Shown here: positions 23,310 to 35,033 of the stretch, in pieces
Layout: the number at the start of each line of letters is the position of its first letter
How positions within the stretch are numbered: position 1 is the first letter of the stretch
DNA from: Silene noctiflora
Taxonomy: Eukaryota; Streptophyta; Magnoliopsida; Caryophyllales; Caryophyllaceae
Length of the DNA stretch: 43,905 nt
Reading direction: 5' to 3'
Assembly (NCBI GenBank): GCA_009801015.1
Contig: VHZZ01000078.1
Location: forward strand, 320,079-363,983
Program-made: the position numbers and the translations under genes
Notes under the pieces: model-generated
The model's database searches: none
Told to the model about the DNA's origin: nothing
What the model saw: only the letters and a program-made list of their open reading frames with translations

Positions 23310-23432
23310 CTTTAGCTTCAACTTCATTCAGTCCAGCTCATCTCTTAAAAAATATAACTCTTACTTCAGTTCAGTTCAGCTCTATTAAGTTCAGTTCAGC
23401 TCTTTTCAGCCAAAAAGAATAGAGCCTACTCT
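23310..23432. repeat. TTCAGCTC-type dispersed repeat
   Basis: Repeated TTCAGTTCAG and CAGCTC motifs, ending near CAAAAAGAATAGAGCC. Related sequence occurs at 30620-30960, 40462-40590 and 41206-41322. Confidence 0.5.
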
Positions 23433-24107
23433 CTAATAGTGATTTGAGTTCGGAACTCACTTGCATCAAATACTTCTACATAAGTTTAAGTGTCGACTAT
23501 TCACCCTAAAAATTTAGAAACGGAATTCTAGTCGCCTGGGCCTAGTAATATGGACCTTAGTTTGAGCCGGACAGTTTACTATATCGCAAGCATATAAAAT
23601 TATTAACTCTATTAAATCCTAACCCGATAAAAACATAAAACGATAACAATGTGATTAACTGGATCAAGTCGATCCACTTTTGTTTTCATAATAACCAAGA
23701 AAAAAGATACAGAATTAAGGATGGTTTCACATTAGAAAGCATATAAAATGCTCCATTTTTGCGAAATACAATTAACTCTAATTAGCCACTAATTAATTAA
23801 ACCAACAACAAAAAGATTTTACAAAGCGAGACGAACAAGATCAGATTTCTTAGCCCAAAAAAAAAAAAAAAAAAAAAAAAAAGATTAAAATTCTTTCACA
23901 CCACCTTTAGTTATCTTAAGAACAATTCCATTCTTGTTCTTACCCCCTTTCTTTACCTTTCTTGTCAAAATTTAGAATATTACCAAGAAAGTAATAAACC
24001 ATTAGAACATATTGCATATATTCTCCAACCAACTTATTATAATTTTTATAATTTTTTTTTACGATTAAGGCTCTGACGTTGTTGTTGCTGCTGTATGTAA
24101 TTTCCCA
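23433..24107 (-). other. 3' flank of the UMAMIT gene
   Basis: AT-rich, with an A-run at about 23857-23882. The part next to 24108 is probably the 3' UTR of the minus-strand transporter gene. No ORF of interest. Confidence 0.4.
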
Positions 24108-27100
24108 TCAAATAGTAGTTGCATGATTAATATGTCCTCCTTGAGTTGATGGGAGCTTGATGATTGAGATTCCATTATCCAAAGTAATTATATCATTAGA
24201 TTTGTTGATGTCATTAACAATTGGCAATTCTTGAGCCTTGCCTTTCTCATTTGTGGTGTTTGTTGAAGGGTCCTTGCTTTTACCCCATACAACTGTGTAT
24301 AGTCCCAACACTATGATCACTGCTCCTATCACACTGCATCATTCGATAAACACGAGTGTTAATGACAGTGGCGTAGCCAGAAAATTTAGCGTATGAATTG
24401 AAGAAGCATGTCAAAATCATGAAGCTAGTACATGACAATTTCAAAGGATGATTCACCAGCCGACTCTAAATCATTTTCCAATTAAGTTAATCGTATTAAT
24501 AACAGTGGCGTAGCCAGAAAATTTAGCTTATGAAACGATGAAATGAAGATGCATATCATATTCACGAAGCTGATATATGACAATTTCAAAGGATGATTCA
24601 TCTGCCGATTCTAAATCATTTTGCAATTAAGGCTAACATCAGTCGTTTTAATAACAATGGCGTAGCCAGAAATTTAGCGTATGAAATTAAGATGCATGTC
24701 AAATTCATGAAGCTGGTATATGACGATCTAAGGATGATTCATGTCAGTCGACTCTAAATTATTTTGGAATTAAGGCTAACATCAGTCGTTCTTATAATAG
24801 TGGCGTGTGAGATGAAGATGCATGTCGAATTCCTCAAGCTGGTATATAACGATTTTAAAGGATGATTCATGTCAGTCGACTTTAAATTATTTTAGAAGGA
24901 TTATATGTGGTTTAGAGCTTCTTGTGTTGAGTAGTCTTATCAATTATTTCATGTTATGCTTTGTTAGTGTGATGGAACATTAGTTGTAACAAAGAATAGA
25001 AGAAGTGGAATGGTAGGCAAAACCGCAAAAGTATGTCTTCTTCAAGTAGCAATTTTTTGTTAAAATTCACAAACAAATAAAAATGGTGGGGTCTAAATTA
25101 CAAAAGGCACTTTACCTTGAAAATGCCTTGGATCAAATCATTATATTATGATGAAAAAAAAAAAAAAAACATAATCTCAATTTATATTACATCATGAATC
25201 ATGTTTATTCTGTCAAATCTATGCCATGATATGTTCGATTTTTATTTGTTCATAGAGAGAACGACACGATTTTAGCATATGTACAATGATAATTAAGAGG
25301 ACGTCACCAAGTAATATAGACGTTCAGTACTACCCTTTTACATGCACGACCTTAGCATATGTACAATGATAACTAAGACGACGTCACCGGGTAATATAGT
25401 CTATATAGAACGAAATTTACTATTATTCTTTCACATGCACGGCTTTCACATGTGTACATAAGAATATAAAATATATGAGATAGTGATATCGAGACTGCGT
25501 ACCTGCCAAGGTGGAGGAGCTCATGCAAGATAATGGAGCCCATAGCAGCAGTGATAATCATACATAGAGGGCTGAAGACTGTTACAAACACTGGCCCTCT
25601 TTCTCTGTTCACCACACTCTGTACATAATATGCTATTCCAGAGCATACTACTCCCTGAAATTTAAACAAATAATCCTGAGTAGGGATAACGGTTTTTCTG
25701 ACGTGTGTGTTTTAGTATTCAAATTTCTCAATACATTAATTCCCGATGTACTCATTTTGAATCTTTTATCGTGTAATCAACTTACTGGGAACACGATAGA
25801 AAAACCGTAATAATAAAATGAAGATTATTCTTACAGTGTAAACAGAAGCAAGAAGTCTAGAATCCCAGCCAAGAGCCCAAGCTTTCATGTCCCTAACCAT
25901 CACAAGAGACACAACTCCACCTTCCATTGATCCCATGAAGCATATCCATGTTGTTAATGATAATTCTGCTGGGTATTCCTTAACTGTGTATGACTGCATT
26001 ATTATCCAAAATATACTCGATTAGTCGTGTTTAAGATCGTATTTATTCTTGTTTAACACCGTCTCACATCTAATGAAATAATAATTTTAGTATATACAGA
26101 GTATGAAATTACTTTTTTCTTAGTTCAATCCTTATATTAGTAATTTTACAAGTAAAACAGTTTTACAGAAGACTCGAGATGTAAATATAAATCGACTAGG
26201 GTTAGGGTAAAATAGAAATGGACTTACTTGAAGAATAAAGAAGGCAGACCAACCAAAGCAACTACCAAGGACAAAGAGAGTGCCAAGAACCCAGTGTTGG
26301 CCGGAGGTAGCGGCAGCTGACGAGGTACCGTGGTCGACCGACACGTGTGAACCAAAAATGTTAACAACAGGACCACGGTAGATGGTCATAATCATGGCTC
26401 CGGCGACCGTGACTATAGTTCCTATGATCTTTGCTTGGCTGGGTATCTTCCTTATGTCTACTTTCTCCAACCTAAATCATATTATTAAATTAAAGCACAT
26501 GTAAATTAAATATTAGAGATAAGACAAATTTAATATAAATTTGTTAAATAATTCAAAGGTATAAATTCTTCTTTTTGGGTGATCTCCTAGAACCAAATTC
26601 GATCTAAGACAAGGAATAAAATTGCAAATTCCTTGTGCATGTGATTATGTGAATCATTCTAAAGCAATCATTTTATTGTGTAATTATTATAGTTAATACT
26701 CTCTTAATTACAATAATTTATTTGTCTATGTCAACTAGCTGTGTTGATTAAGTATGAGACGATGTTGTACTTATGATATGAGTGTAATTAATCCTTCAGT
26801 ATCCAAATCGCTCACCTAACTCTGATCCCTTTACACCAAAAAGAAAAACCAATAATCTTTTTATTTAATTTCTCTTATATATATACACGAAAAAAAAGTA
26901 TAAAAATATACTCCTTAAAAAAAGATTGTTTGAAACAAAGTTAACCAGTTAAATAGATAATTATTGACTAAGACAGAGAATATATTACGTATTTTATTTC
27001 TTTATAAGTCCTGTGTATTTTATCGAAAAATATGATAATTCGGGGCCGGGCCGGAGGTTGGTTGTCTTATCTAAGATAAGCAAATAGAGGGAAAGATATG

Positions 27101-29307
27101 GATTTTACGTTATTGCATCAAATAAGTTTGTTACCAATTTATGGTGCTAAGAGTCATAATCATTGATAACACGTCATACGCATTATAATAAAGTTAATAA
27201 CTTTAATTACATCATGCAACAAATGGAGGTACCAACAATTTTTCAAAAAAAAAAAAAAAAAAAATAAGAAAGAAATTTAAATGGAATTTTATATCATAAA
27301 GTTTATTTGGAATAATTAGCTACCCAATTACTAGACAAATTTAGAATAATCAAAACTAGTAAGAATATTCATTAAATAAGTGACCTCACTTTACATTAAC
27401 GTTATCATATGATTGGGAAATGAAGCATTTATAAAAGTATAATAATCATTTTATTATAATATAATGTTTTTAGATGACCTCATGCATGCAAATAATATAA
27501 ATAATCCAAGTTGTCTTTTAATGTTTGTATAGTTCATTTAAAAGCGGTTTTTCTGTCCTATTTTGTGTTTCATTATCATTTTTGTGATACAATTCTAGTT
27601 TAATGGAAATGATCACAATTCACAACTCGGTTCATAATGTAAAGATATACGTTAAAATTAATCATCAAATTTGTGTATATAAAAATATAATGTAAAACGT
27701 TTTACTTTTAGTTTTTCTCGAAAAATTGTCGAATTATCATTCTTTAAATTAAAAGTTATAATTAATTGTTTACGGTGTAAGAAAATATTAGTCAAAGTCG
27801 ATATAGTTTGAGCATGCCCTAAAATGTTAAATACCGACATTATAAATAGGAATTGAAACAAAAAAAAATCCGACGGAATAATTGTGTAAAAATTATAATC
27901 CAATGTTCAAATGTTATCATTGTATTTGAGTTTAAAACCGATCTTGGGACTCTAACTATCGGTTTAAGTTTTTGGTTGAGATGGTTTTTTGACCTGATGC
28001 AACAATTTTAATATTCGAGTAGTGCACGACATTGCGTGCTGGTAATGATACTAAATCTATACAAAAATACAAAATTGTGATAAAGAATAGATAAAGTTAA
28101 AGCAAATTATCATGCAATTCAACAATATTGTTATAAAATAATATGGGCTAATATTTTTTTTTTTTTGTCATATTATAGCATGTATACCTGAAAATGGTTG
28201 CCATAATGAACGTAATTGCCGGAAGAACATTGACACTAGCTGATGCAAATGTCGCCGATGTATACGTCAATCCCACGTAGTACAAATTTTGATCCAACAC
28301 TGGCCTGAAAATTATTATAATTTACAATTAATTAAGACATAATAATATACAGAGTAATTATCATTTTTCTACGAGAAATATATAGCTAGTTTAGTCGAGA
28401 AATATGTCGTAACAAATTCATAAAAATATGTTTATATAGTCCTCGTAAAAATTATAGGCCATTGTCATAGGGAAATTGTGATTATAAAATAAACCAAATA
28501 AGATTTAAGTTTACGGTATTTGGAATATTTTTTTTATTTATACGTAATATATGGATTTATTTGTTATGATATGGAAGCATGCATGAAAAAGTGATAACCT
28601 AGTTTCATTGCATGCATTATTTTCTAGCATAATTAGGGTTATAATACGGACGTCAAACTGTCAAACTATTTGTTAGAGTATAAACCCGATGTTAAAATTC
28701 TAACCATCAGCTTAATCTTTTAGTCGATTTTTTTTTTTTTAGAGTTTGCAGAGTTTACTATAAATCCATACGTATAATTTTAAGTATATATAAAATAAAA
28801 GGACTGAATATATCATATTGAGAGTTAGATTATCGATTTTACTAGATACCGAGACAATAATTTTACTTTTACGATAAGTGAGATAATTATTAAGGTACTT
28901 TAAGAGATTGATTAAATTCTTACTCAAGGAAAGCAAGCACCATTATCTTCCAAAAGACTGAGAGGGTCATCTTTGGCCTAATTTTCCTGTTTAAGGCCAA
29001 TTCAATAACAATAAGTACAATAACATTAATATATCGAGATATAAAATATTTTTCATACACGGAAAAATTAATTTAGGGTTAAATATGAGGCAGATGAGAA
29101 AGGAAACCTTTCAAACATAAGAGCGAAAGGAGCAATAGCAATAGTAGCAAAAATGTGACGATAAACTGAAAGAACAAAGTGATTCATTCCATGTTTTAAG
29201 CAAACCGAAGTTATAATATACATTCCACAATATCCGAATTGGAGTGAAATGATAGCCAAGTACGCCTTGATCTTTGCGATCTTTTCACAAATCGAATTGC
29301 CACCCAT
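24108..29307 (-). CDS. UMAMIT18-like: UMAMIT/WAT1-related amino-acid transporter, SIAR1-like
   Basis: Membrane transporter of the plant MtN21 (drug/metabolite transporter) family. Exons: 29307-29108, 28986-28924, 28304-28188, 26471-26228, 25993-25835, 25654-25503 and 24333-24108; all junction phases agree and give 386 residues, the usual size. Two EamA domains of about five membrane segments each lie at roughly 15-140 and 186-330. Family motifs are in order: YLAIISLQFGYCGMYI, ALMFERKIRPKMTLSVFW, LDQNLYYVGL, FIMATIFRLEKV, GQHWVLGTLF, FILQSYTVKEYPAELSL, SGIAYYVQSVV, RGPVFVTVFSPLCMII and YTVVWGKSKD. The cytosolic tail has QELPIVND, as in the SIAR1 clade. Members of this clade export amino acids across the plasma membrane, notably in phloem unloading; substrate here is inferred from clade only. 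It converges on the CHZ/DEK gene, a pairing also seen in Arabidopsis (from memory). Confidence 0.93.
24360..24905. repeat. Four-copy tandem repeat (about 140 bp) in intron 6
   Basis: Units start near 24360, 24497, 24649 and 24792. Most begin AGTGGCGTAGCCAGAAA (the last copy is shortened), then AAGATGCATGTCAA and AAGGATGATTCAT. It lies within the intron 24334-25502 of the UMAMIT gene. Confidence 0.85.
25266..25465. repeat. 80-93 bp repeat, 2.3 copies, in intron 6
   Basis: TTAGCATATGTACAATGATAA, with AAGACGACGTCACC and GTAATATAG following, occurs at about 25271 and 25351. A truncated third copy (CATGCACGGCTT) is near 25433. This is in the same intron as the four-copy repeat. Confidence 0.75.
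26472..28187 (-). other. Intron 3 of the UMAMIT gene
   Basis: The largest intron of the gene (1.7 kb), AT-rich with an A-run near 27247-27264. I see no element with paired ends and no credible ORF inside. Confidence 0.8.
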
Positions 29308-29469
29308 TTTCGAAGATTATTATTTGCTACGAATAAAAATTCTAGTACTATATTTTTTTTTTTTTTCCTTTTGAAGAAAAATGGAATTTTCACTCAATAG
29401 GAGCTCTCAAGAAGAGTATGTAATGCTTTACACTTGAGAATGAGAAGAACTTAATGGCGAAATGGCTCA

Positions 29470-29476
29470 TTTTATA
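29470..29476 (-). promoter_or_regulatory. Probable TATA box of the UMAMIT gene
   Basis: The minus strand reads GTATAAAATG about 165 bp before the start codon. This would give a transcript start near 29440 and a leader of about 135 nt. Confidence 0.5.
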
Positions 29477-29560
29477 CACAACAAAAGTAGACTTGGTGTG
29501 GGGCCTTAACCCTAGCATACGTATGCATGTCCTTCATTTTATTTCATGAGAAATTCGCAT

Positions 29561-29725
29561 TTAAGACTTTATATCCGTTTTAAACTTAAAACGAGTTAAA
29601 TATGCTACGTGTGATGAATAAGACAAAAGTAGAATGTATAGAAAAAAGTGAAATGTTTAACCAGTATATGTAAATGTGATAATAATTAAGTCGTTTTAAT
29701 ATTAAAATGTATACCTCTGTCTTAA
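29561..29725. mobile_element. 165-bp inverted-repeat MITE
   Basis: The left arm 29561-29597 (TTAAGACTTTATATCCGTTTT, then TTAAAACGA) pairs with the right arm 29688-29725. It is a relative of the inverted repeat at 34664-34804, which also has ATCTTAAACTTAAAACGGA-type arms. Confidence 0.6.
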
Positions 29726-29832
29726 GGAAGACTATCGGTTATTTCATGCACTAGCATATTATGGAGTAATTCACAAATTGTCAATTAGATTCCCTTATCC
29801 ATTATACTAAAACTGTACATGTAAAAATAAAG

Positions 29833-29950
29833 TCTGAATTATGAAGTACTAGAACTAGCTATGAAAGTTGATAATTTTTTAGTAAAATTAAGTCTAAATT
29901 ATAGTAATATATCCAGCTATGAAAGCTTATAATTTTTTAGTAAACATAAG
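29833..29950. repeat. 60-bp tandem repeat, two copies
   Basis: Two imperfect units (29833-29892 and 29893-29950) share AGCTATGAAAG and TATAATTTTTTAGTAAA-like sequence. Confidence 0.7.
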
Positions 29951-29999
29951 ATCCATACACACATTAAATTATAAGTGTAAGTGTGTAACCAAGTCGCCT

Positions 30000-30130
30000 A
30001 GGGTTTGGTGTGGTGGTTGCTTACCCGAGTATCTCACTCCTTAACCATACTTCAGGAAATTAGGGTTTTGATTCCTGTCGATGAGACTGGAGCAAACATC
30101 TTGGTCAGTTGTTTACCTTAGTGAATACTC
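30000..30130 (+). mobile_element. tRNA-derived SINE-like sequence
   Basis: An A-box-like GTGTGGTGGTTGCTTACC is followed by ACTCCTTAACCATACTTCAGG and a B-box-like AGGGTTTTGATTCCTG. That order is typical of plant tRNA-derived SINEs. The B box is mutated (TTTTGA for TTCGA), so the copy is probably old. No clear flanking duplication. Confidence 0.45.
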
Positions 30131-30619
30131 CGTAATTAATAATTTTAGTATTTTCATATGCAAGTTTGAACTACTCATAACTCCGAAACTATGTAAGTAT
30201 GAGTTAGCGTAACTGGTAAAATTATTACAAATGGTATTTTGGTGACCTATATATCAACTATCTTTTGCACTTTTGATTTAAATAGGACGATTCTTCCTTG
30301 TGTTATTAGTGTCAAGAGAACCATGCATGAAATATATAACTCAAATATAATCATAGGAATCTCCTTTACTATGAATTATTATTCTTGACCGTACACAAGA
30401 TATATGGAAATCTTGCACAATATATACACTTTACATCGTGTGAATTTGTGCTATTCTCCGTGTAATAGCTAATTAGTATTCGGAGTTCGCCCTTCATTTG
30501 CAACAAAAAAACATAGTGTGGATCTGTATCTATATATTATATTAAGTTGTATTAAAAAAAATTGGTGTTCCTTTACTTACATAGAATTAGTTGTTCCACA
30601 TATACGGAAAACTACTTGC

Positions 30620-30960
30620 GTAATTAAGACTAGAGTTGTTCATTGAGGACTGAGGTTGAATTGAATTAGATTGAGTTGAAATAAACTGAACTGAATTAAA
30701 TTGAGCTGAATGAAACTAATTTAATATAGTTAAAGTGAGCTAAACTGAACTTAATGAAGCTGTTATGAGCTGAGTATAACTGAACTAAATTAAGATAGAC
30801 TAAAGTGAGCTACCATGAATGAAGCTAACTTAATACAGCGAAAGTGAGCTAAGCTGAACCTAATGGTGTTGCTGTGGGCTCAGCAGAACTGAAGTGAGTT
30901 ATTGAGCTAAACTAAAGTGAGCAAGAGTTGAAATTAAACTGAAAAGAACATGGCTTTTAC
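30620..30960. repeat. GAGCTGAACTGAA-type degenerate repeat
   Basis: Irregular repetition of AGTGAGCTAAACTGAA and GAGTTGAA motifs over about 340 bp. It is the reverse-orientation relative of 23310-23432 and 40462-40590. Confidence 0.6.
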
Positions 30961-32650
30961 TTGCTGAAACTAGTTAAAATAGCCTCTAAAACATGAAAAG
31001 GTACTAAAACATGAAAAGCTAACTGAAACCTAAAAAGTTAGTTGAAAATTACGGACTGATAAGTTGTTGATTTTATTAAAATTGTTTGCCAAATTAACTG
31101 AAAAGGTAGCTCATGATACTCGATAAAATGACATATAAGGACATGATTCATTATTTAGACTATTTAGAGTAAAATGGAAGATAAATTAAAAATACATAGC
31201 TTATTTCTCTTATATATTGCTTAGGAAGCATTTCATTTAAGATAGTTTATTATTTGGTTATATAAGTTACAAGTTTAGATCCCGTGCATTATATGCACGG
31301 TACTTAAAGTTTAATATTTTTATAAAATTACTTATATAATATTGATACCTTATTACTTGTTTACATTTGTCATCGTCATTGTATTTTGCTTTGATAAATA
31401 AAAGGTAGAACTGGAAATTAGTTAAGAGAATTGAGTAATGACTTGAAATATATTTTAATGAAAATATTTTTATAGCATAACTGATGAGTTTCAATTTATA
31501 TTTTTTTTTCAATTATTTTTTGTCACGATGGTAATAACAACGATCGTTTTATACAGAATATGAGTCAACTCATGGTCTAATAATAGGATCAATAAAAAAT
31601 TTAGCAATTTATAGTTTTATATAAATTTTATTTTATTTTAATTAAACTAATATAGTTTAGAGTTTAGTAAATATAATTTGATGAAAAGATTAATTTTAAT
31701 GAAAATATAATAGATGAATAACATTGTACGTAATTGTTAGTTTTCTTATTTAGTGAACGAATATAATTATCATTAGTTTTCTTTTTTTTTGAAAATATGC
31801 TTTTTGGCGGGAAAATAATTAAGATCACCTATTCTTTTAGTAGATAAGAGATTTGTCAAATAATTACACAAAAATGTGTTATTTAAAATTTTGGTTATAT
31901 AAACTACCTGAAATGTATTAGCCGCTATAACTCGTAATAATATAAAAGTTAGAATGAATATTCAAATAGATACTAAAAGTTAAAGTGATACCAAAACAAG
32001 ACCCGTACGTAAAATCAATCAACCTAAAAAAGAGTAAACAAATTAATATTGTTGTGATCAACAAAATTGCTCTATTTGTATAGTTTTGTATAGTTTAATT
32101 TAAATGATTATTATTAGAAATAATAATTGAGCACCTAATAATAAAAATAGATGGGGATTGTTGGAAGATGATGCAATGCTAAGTGCGGAAAAAAAGAGTG
32201 GTTTTGCTTTTTCTTTGCTTGTCTTGTTGGTGCTTAGCTACTTGCTTAATGGTATGTGTGGATACCATTATCATTTGTTTTAATTTTTGGCCCCATCCTA
32301 TGAATTTGTTGAGTTTTTGGTGGTGTTTTTTTCCTTTATTATATCATTATTGTTATTATGGTTTATTTATTTTTGGTATAACAAGGTTTTAAGGTACTTA
32401 TAATGATGTCGAGTTTCAAATTCGAGTTATAAACGAGTACAGATTCTCTGTCTAGCTTAGGCGTGTATTCCATTTTATGTTTCACTACCTGCTCTTTTAA
32501 AATCATCTATGTAAATCATAATAGTTGAATAATGTGTAAAAGAATAAAATTAATAAAACAAAAGATAAGACATGAAAATGGGACAAAGGACCTGCACTCT
32601 GCGTGCACCATGCCACCACTTATTGAACGACTTTACCCGCTATCTTAAAG
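30961..32650. other. Gene-free AT-rich DNA
   Basis: Very AT-rich. ORFs on either strand here are short, low-complexity and lack recognisable domains. No paired element ends were found. Confidence 0.55.
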
Positions 32651-32662
32651 AGACATTTGTTA

Positions 32663-33401
32663 TGTACGAAAAAAAAAGGGTGGTGCTTTTTCACATACGG
32701 AATTTACTCTTTCACATACGCCTTTTACGACATTACCCTTGTTATTTTTCTTCCTCCTTGGCCCAAGTGATTTTTTCCATCTCCCTCCCTTCCCCTCTGG
32801 CAACCCACCTCTCGGCAAGCCACTCTGCGGCATCCGGTAACCTGCCCTCCGGCGAGCACCATCCCCTTCTCCGACTACTAGTCCTGCATACTTCGGTTAT
32901 TTGGGCTACAAAGGATAATAACTTAACCATAATCTACCCAAAATTGAATAGTGCATTAATGCCATGACCACTAAATTGAACATTCTGCTAAGCCAAATTT
33001 GCAGCCTTCAAAATGTGAAGCCTATCATCTGTATGTTAATGCTTCGTGTATTTATATGCTACAAAGTTTTCGATAATTGATAGGAACTGTTAAAGCACGA
33101 CGATGCCTTATTGATAGTAATTGATACAGAATTAAACATATTAATTTTACTAATTGATTATAAACCCTAATAATTTTAACAAATCATATTAATAATTGAT
33201 AAACAACAAAATTATTTCACTAATTGGATAAATTATGTTCCATTATTGAGTTTAGAGCAATTAGATTCGAATTTAGGGAAAAGGTTACATAAAGTTTAAT
33301 TTGACTATGTTTAAGAAAAGGGTATGATTTGGAAAGATAATGAAAAAGTGTATGTGAAAGAGTAAAGTCCGTATGTGAAAAAAGTAATTTCGAAAAAAAA
33401 A
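32663..33401. mobile_element. Non-autonomous inverted-repeat element with 12-bp flanking repeats
   Basis: It is flanked by the direct repeat AGACATTTGTTA (32651-32662, 33402-33413). The left arm has TTTCACATACGGAATTTACTC followed by TTTCACATACG again, and CCCTTGTTATTT. The right arm, inverted, reads TTTCACATACGGACTTTACTC and TTTCACATACA. A G+C-rich core (about 32780-32890) resembles that of the element at 22546-23300. The extreme ends are not inverted; both carry a CGAAAAAAAAA run in the same direction, so the class is uncertain. Confidence 0.65.
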
Positions 33402-33413
33402 AGACATTTGTTA

Positions 33414-34250
33414 GTTATCGTTTTTAGTCATATTCCTTTAATCAAAGAAAATACAAGGTAACATAATGTAAAATTAAATAAATAATCGGGACGAAAGAAG
33501 TATATTTATAGCAAAACAATTTACATACTAGGGATCAAACAAGCACATTGTTTGTCTAATAGGAAGTAGTACATGAGCTTAAGTACCATTAATCAATAAA
33601 ATATAAAGTTACTATAGGCCATCAAGTTAATATTTTAGTTGGGAACTCATCATTGCATGAAAGGTGGTGCTTGATGAAACGATTGCATTATCGAATTCTA
33701 ATACTAATAATGTATGTTCATGTCTTTAGACTACAAGTTGTGCTCAAAGGAGACGAATCACAGAGTAGATGTATGTTTGAGTTCTGTAAAACACTAAAAC
33801 TAATGGGAAAAAAAATGTCCCGGGTAGGGTTTTCTGGTTATACTATGTTAGACGGTCTTATATGAAAATACTAGTTACCGAGTATTTTTGAGCTTAATTG
33901 TTACATGAAATAAATCGAGGTGAAAATGAATGAGAAGTAAATGTCACTCATTAGTGAAACTATGGACCTATTCACACCGTTCTGATCATTTGTTTATTTT
34001 TACTTTTACTACAAAGAGTAAAGAGATAAATAAACCATTTTGGATGATCAAATTACCAATAAAGAAAATTGTTGTGGCTAAAGAAATTTAATTGGAAAGC
34101 AGCCATTGATATTGTCGCACAAGTAAACGCGACATTTTCTAGGGTTGGTACAATTATGTCAAACATGATACTCCATATTATACATATAAACAATATGTCA
34201 AAATGCTATGTACATATTTAGTTTAACGTCACGTATGAATGTGATGTATT
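33414..34250. other. Gene-free AT-rich DNA
   Basis: No credible coding region. A 70-codon ORF at 33653-33865 shows no family motif and is treated as chance. Confidence 0.5.
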
Positions 34251-34282
34251 ATGCATGCATACATGCATACATGCATACATGC
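34251..34282 (+). repeat. ATGCATAC microsatellite
   Basis: About four copies of the octamer ATGCATAC, starting with ATGCATGC. Confidence 0.9.
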
Positions 34283-34409
34283 AAAAATGTATCGTAACTA
34301 TTTGTAAGAATTTCTAATATTCCTTTGTCCGAGTGAATAAAACAAATGTAAACTATTGATTGAGACGGAAAGAGTTATAATTAAGAAATAACTTTGGCGA
34401 AGAGAAGTA

Positions 34410-34617
34410 CTCCCTTCGTCCCGGTCATTTGTTGTCGTTTTTCATATTGGGGTGTCTCAGTCATTTATTGTCTTTTCTATTTTAGGATTGCATTTGATGA
34501 GTAATTTGATCTTTAACATTCAATTTAGTCCACTTGTCATCTTATAATTGGCTCCCTCCTCTTTCCTTGATCTTTGTGCCAAAACCAAAGGACAACAAAT
34601 AACCGGGACGGAGTGAG
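34410..34617. mobile_element. Stowaway MITE, 208 bp, copy A
   Basis: Flanked by TA. Ends CTCCCTTCGTCCCGGTCATT and, inverted, CTCACTCCGTCCCGGTTATT. The interior matches copy B (34824-35031) in reverse orientation, e.g. TTTTAGGATTGCATTTGATG. Confidence 0.93.
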
Positions 34618-34663
34618 TAACAATTTAGGGTTTATTACATTGCGAAGTAGTATCATTTTTAAG

Positions 34664-34804
34664 GCATCAATATCTATCTTAAACTTAAAACGGATCAAAT
34701 ATGGCAGATGAGACAAAAAGTAGAGGTGAGACTAACAAAAAAATATGTCATACATAAGTTGGTCACATCTGCTCTATTTTCATCTTAAGACGAATATTGA
34801 CATC
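34664..34804. mobile_element. Inverted-repeat MITE between the two Stowaway copies
   Basis: The left arm CATCAATATCTATCTTAAAC (to GCAGATG, about 34711) pairs with the right arm 34763-34804 (CATCTGC to CAATATTGACATC-like). It belongs to the same family as 29561-29725. Confidence 0.55.
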
Positions 34805-34823
34805 ATAAAAAAGACTTATTATA

Positions 34824-35031
34824 CTCCCTCCGTCCCGGTCATTTGTTGTCCTTTGGTTTTGGCACAAAGACCAAGGAAAGGGGAGAGAGCCAATTATAAG
34901 ATGACAAGTGGACTAAATTGAATATGAAAGATCAAATTACTCATCAAATGCAATCCTAAAATAGAAATGACAACAATTGATTGAGACACATCAAAATGGA
35001 AAAGGACAACAAATGACCGGAACGGAGGGAG
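34824..35031. mobile_element. Stowaway MITE, 208 bp, copy B (inverted)
   Basis: Flanked by TA. Ends CTCCCTCCGTCCCGGTCATT and, inverted, CTCCCTCCGTTCCGGTCATT. It has the same length as copy A and lies in opposite orientation, 206 bp away. Confidence 0.93.
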
Positions 35032-35033
35032 TA

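Noticed and set aside
24360..24905. CRISPR-like array
   Set aside because: Plant nuclear intron; the repeated units are contiguous ~140-bp diverged copies without spacers.
32572..32967. 131-codon plus-strand ORF
   Set aside because: It crosses the end and inverted arm of a transposable element and reads through its G+C-rich core; no domain.
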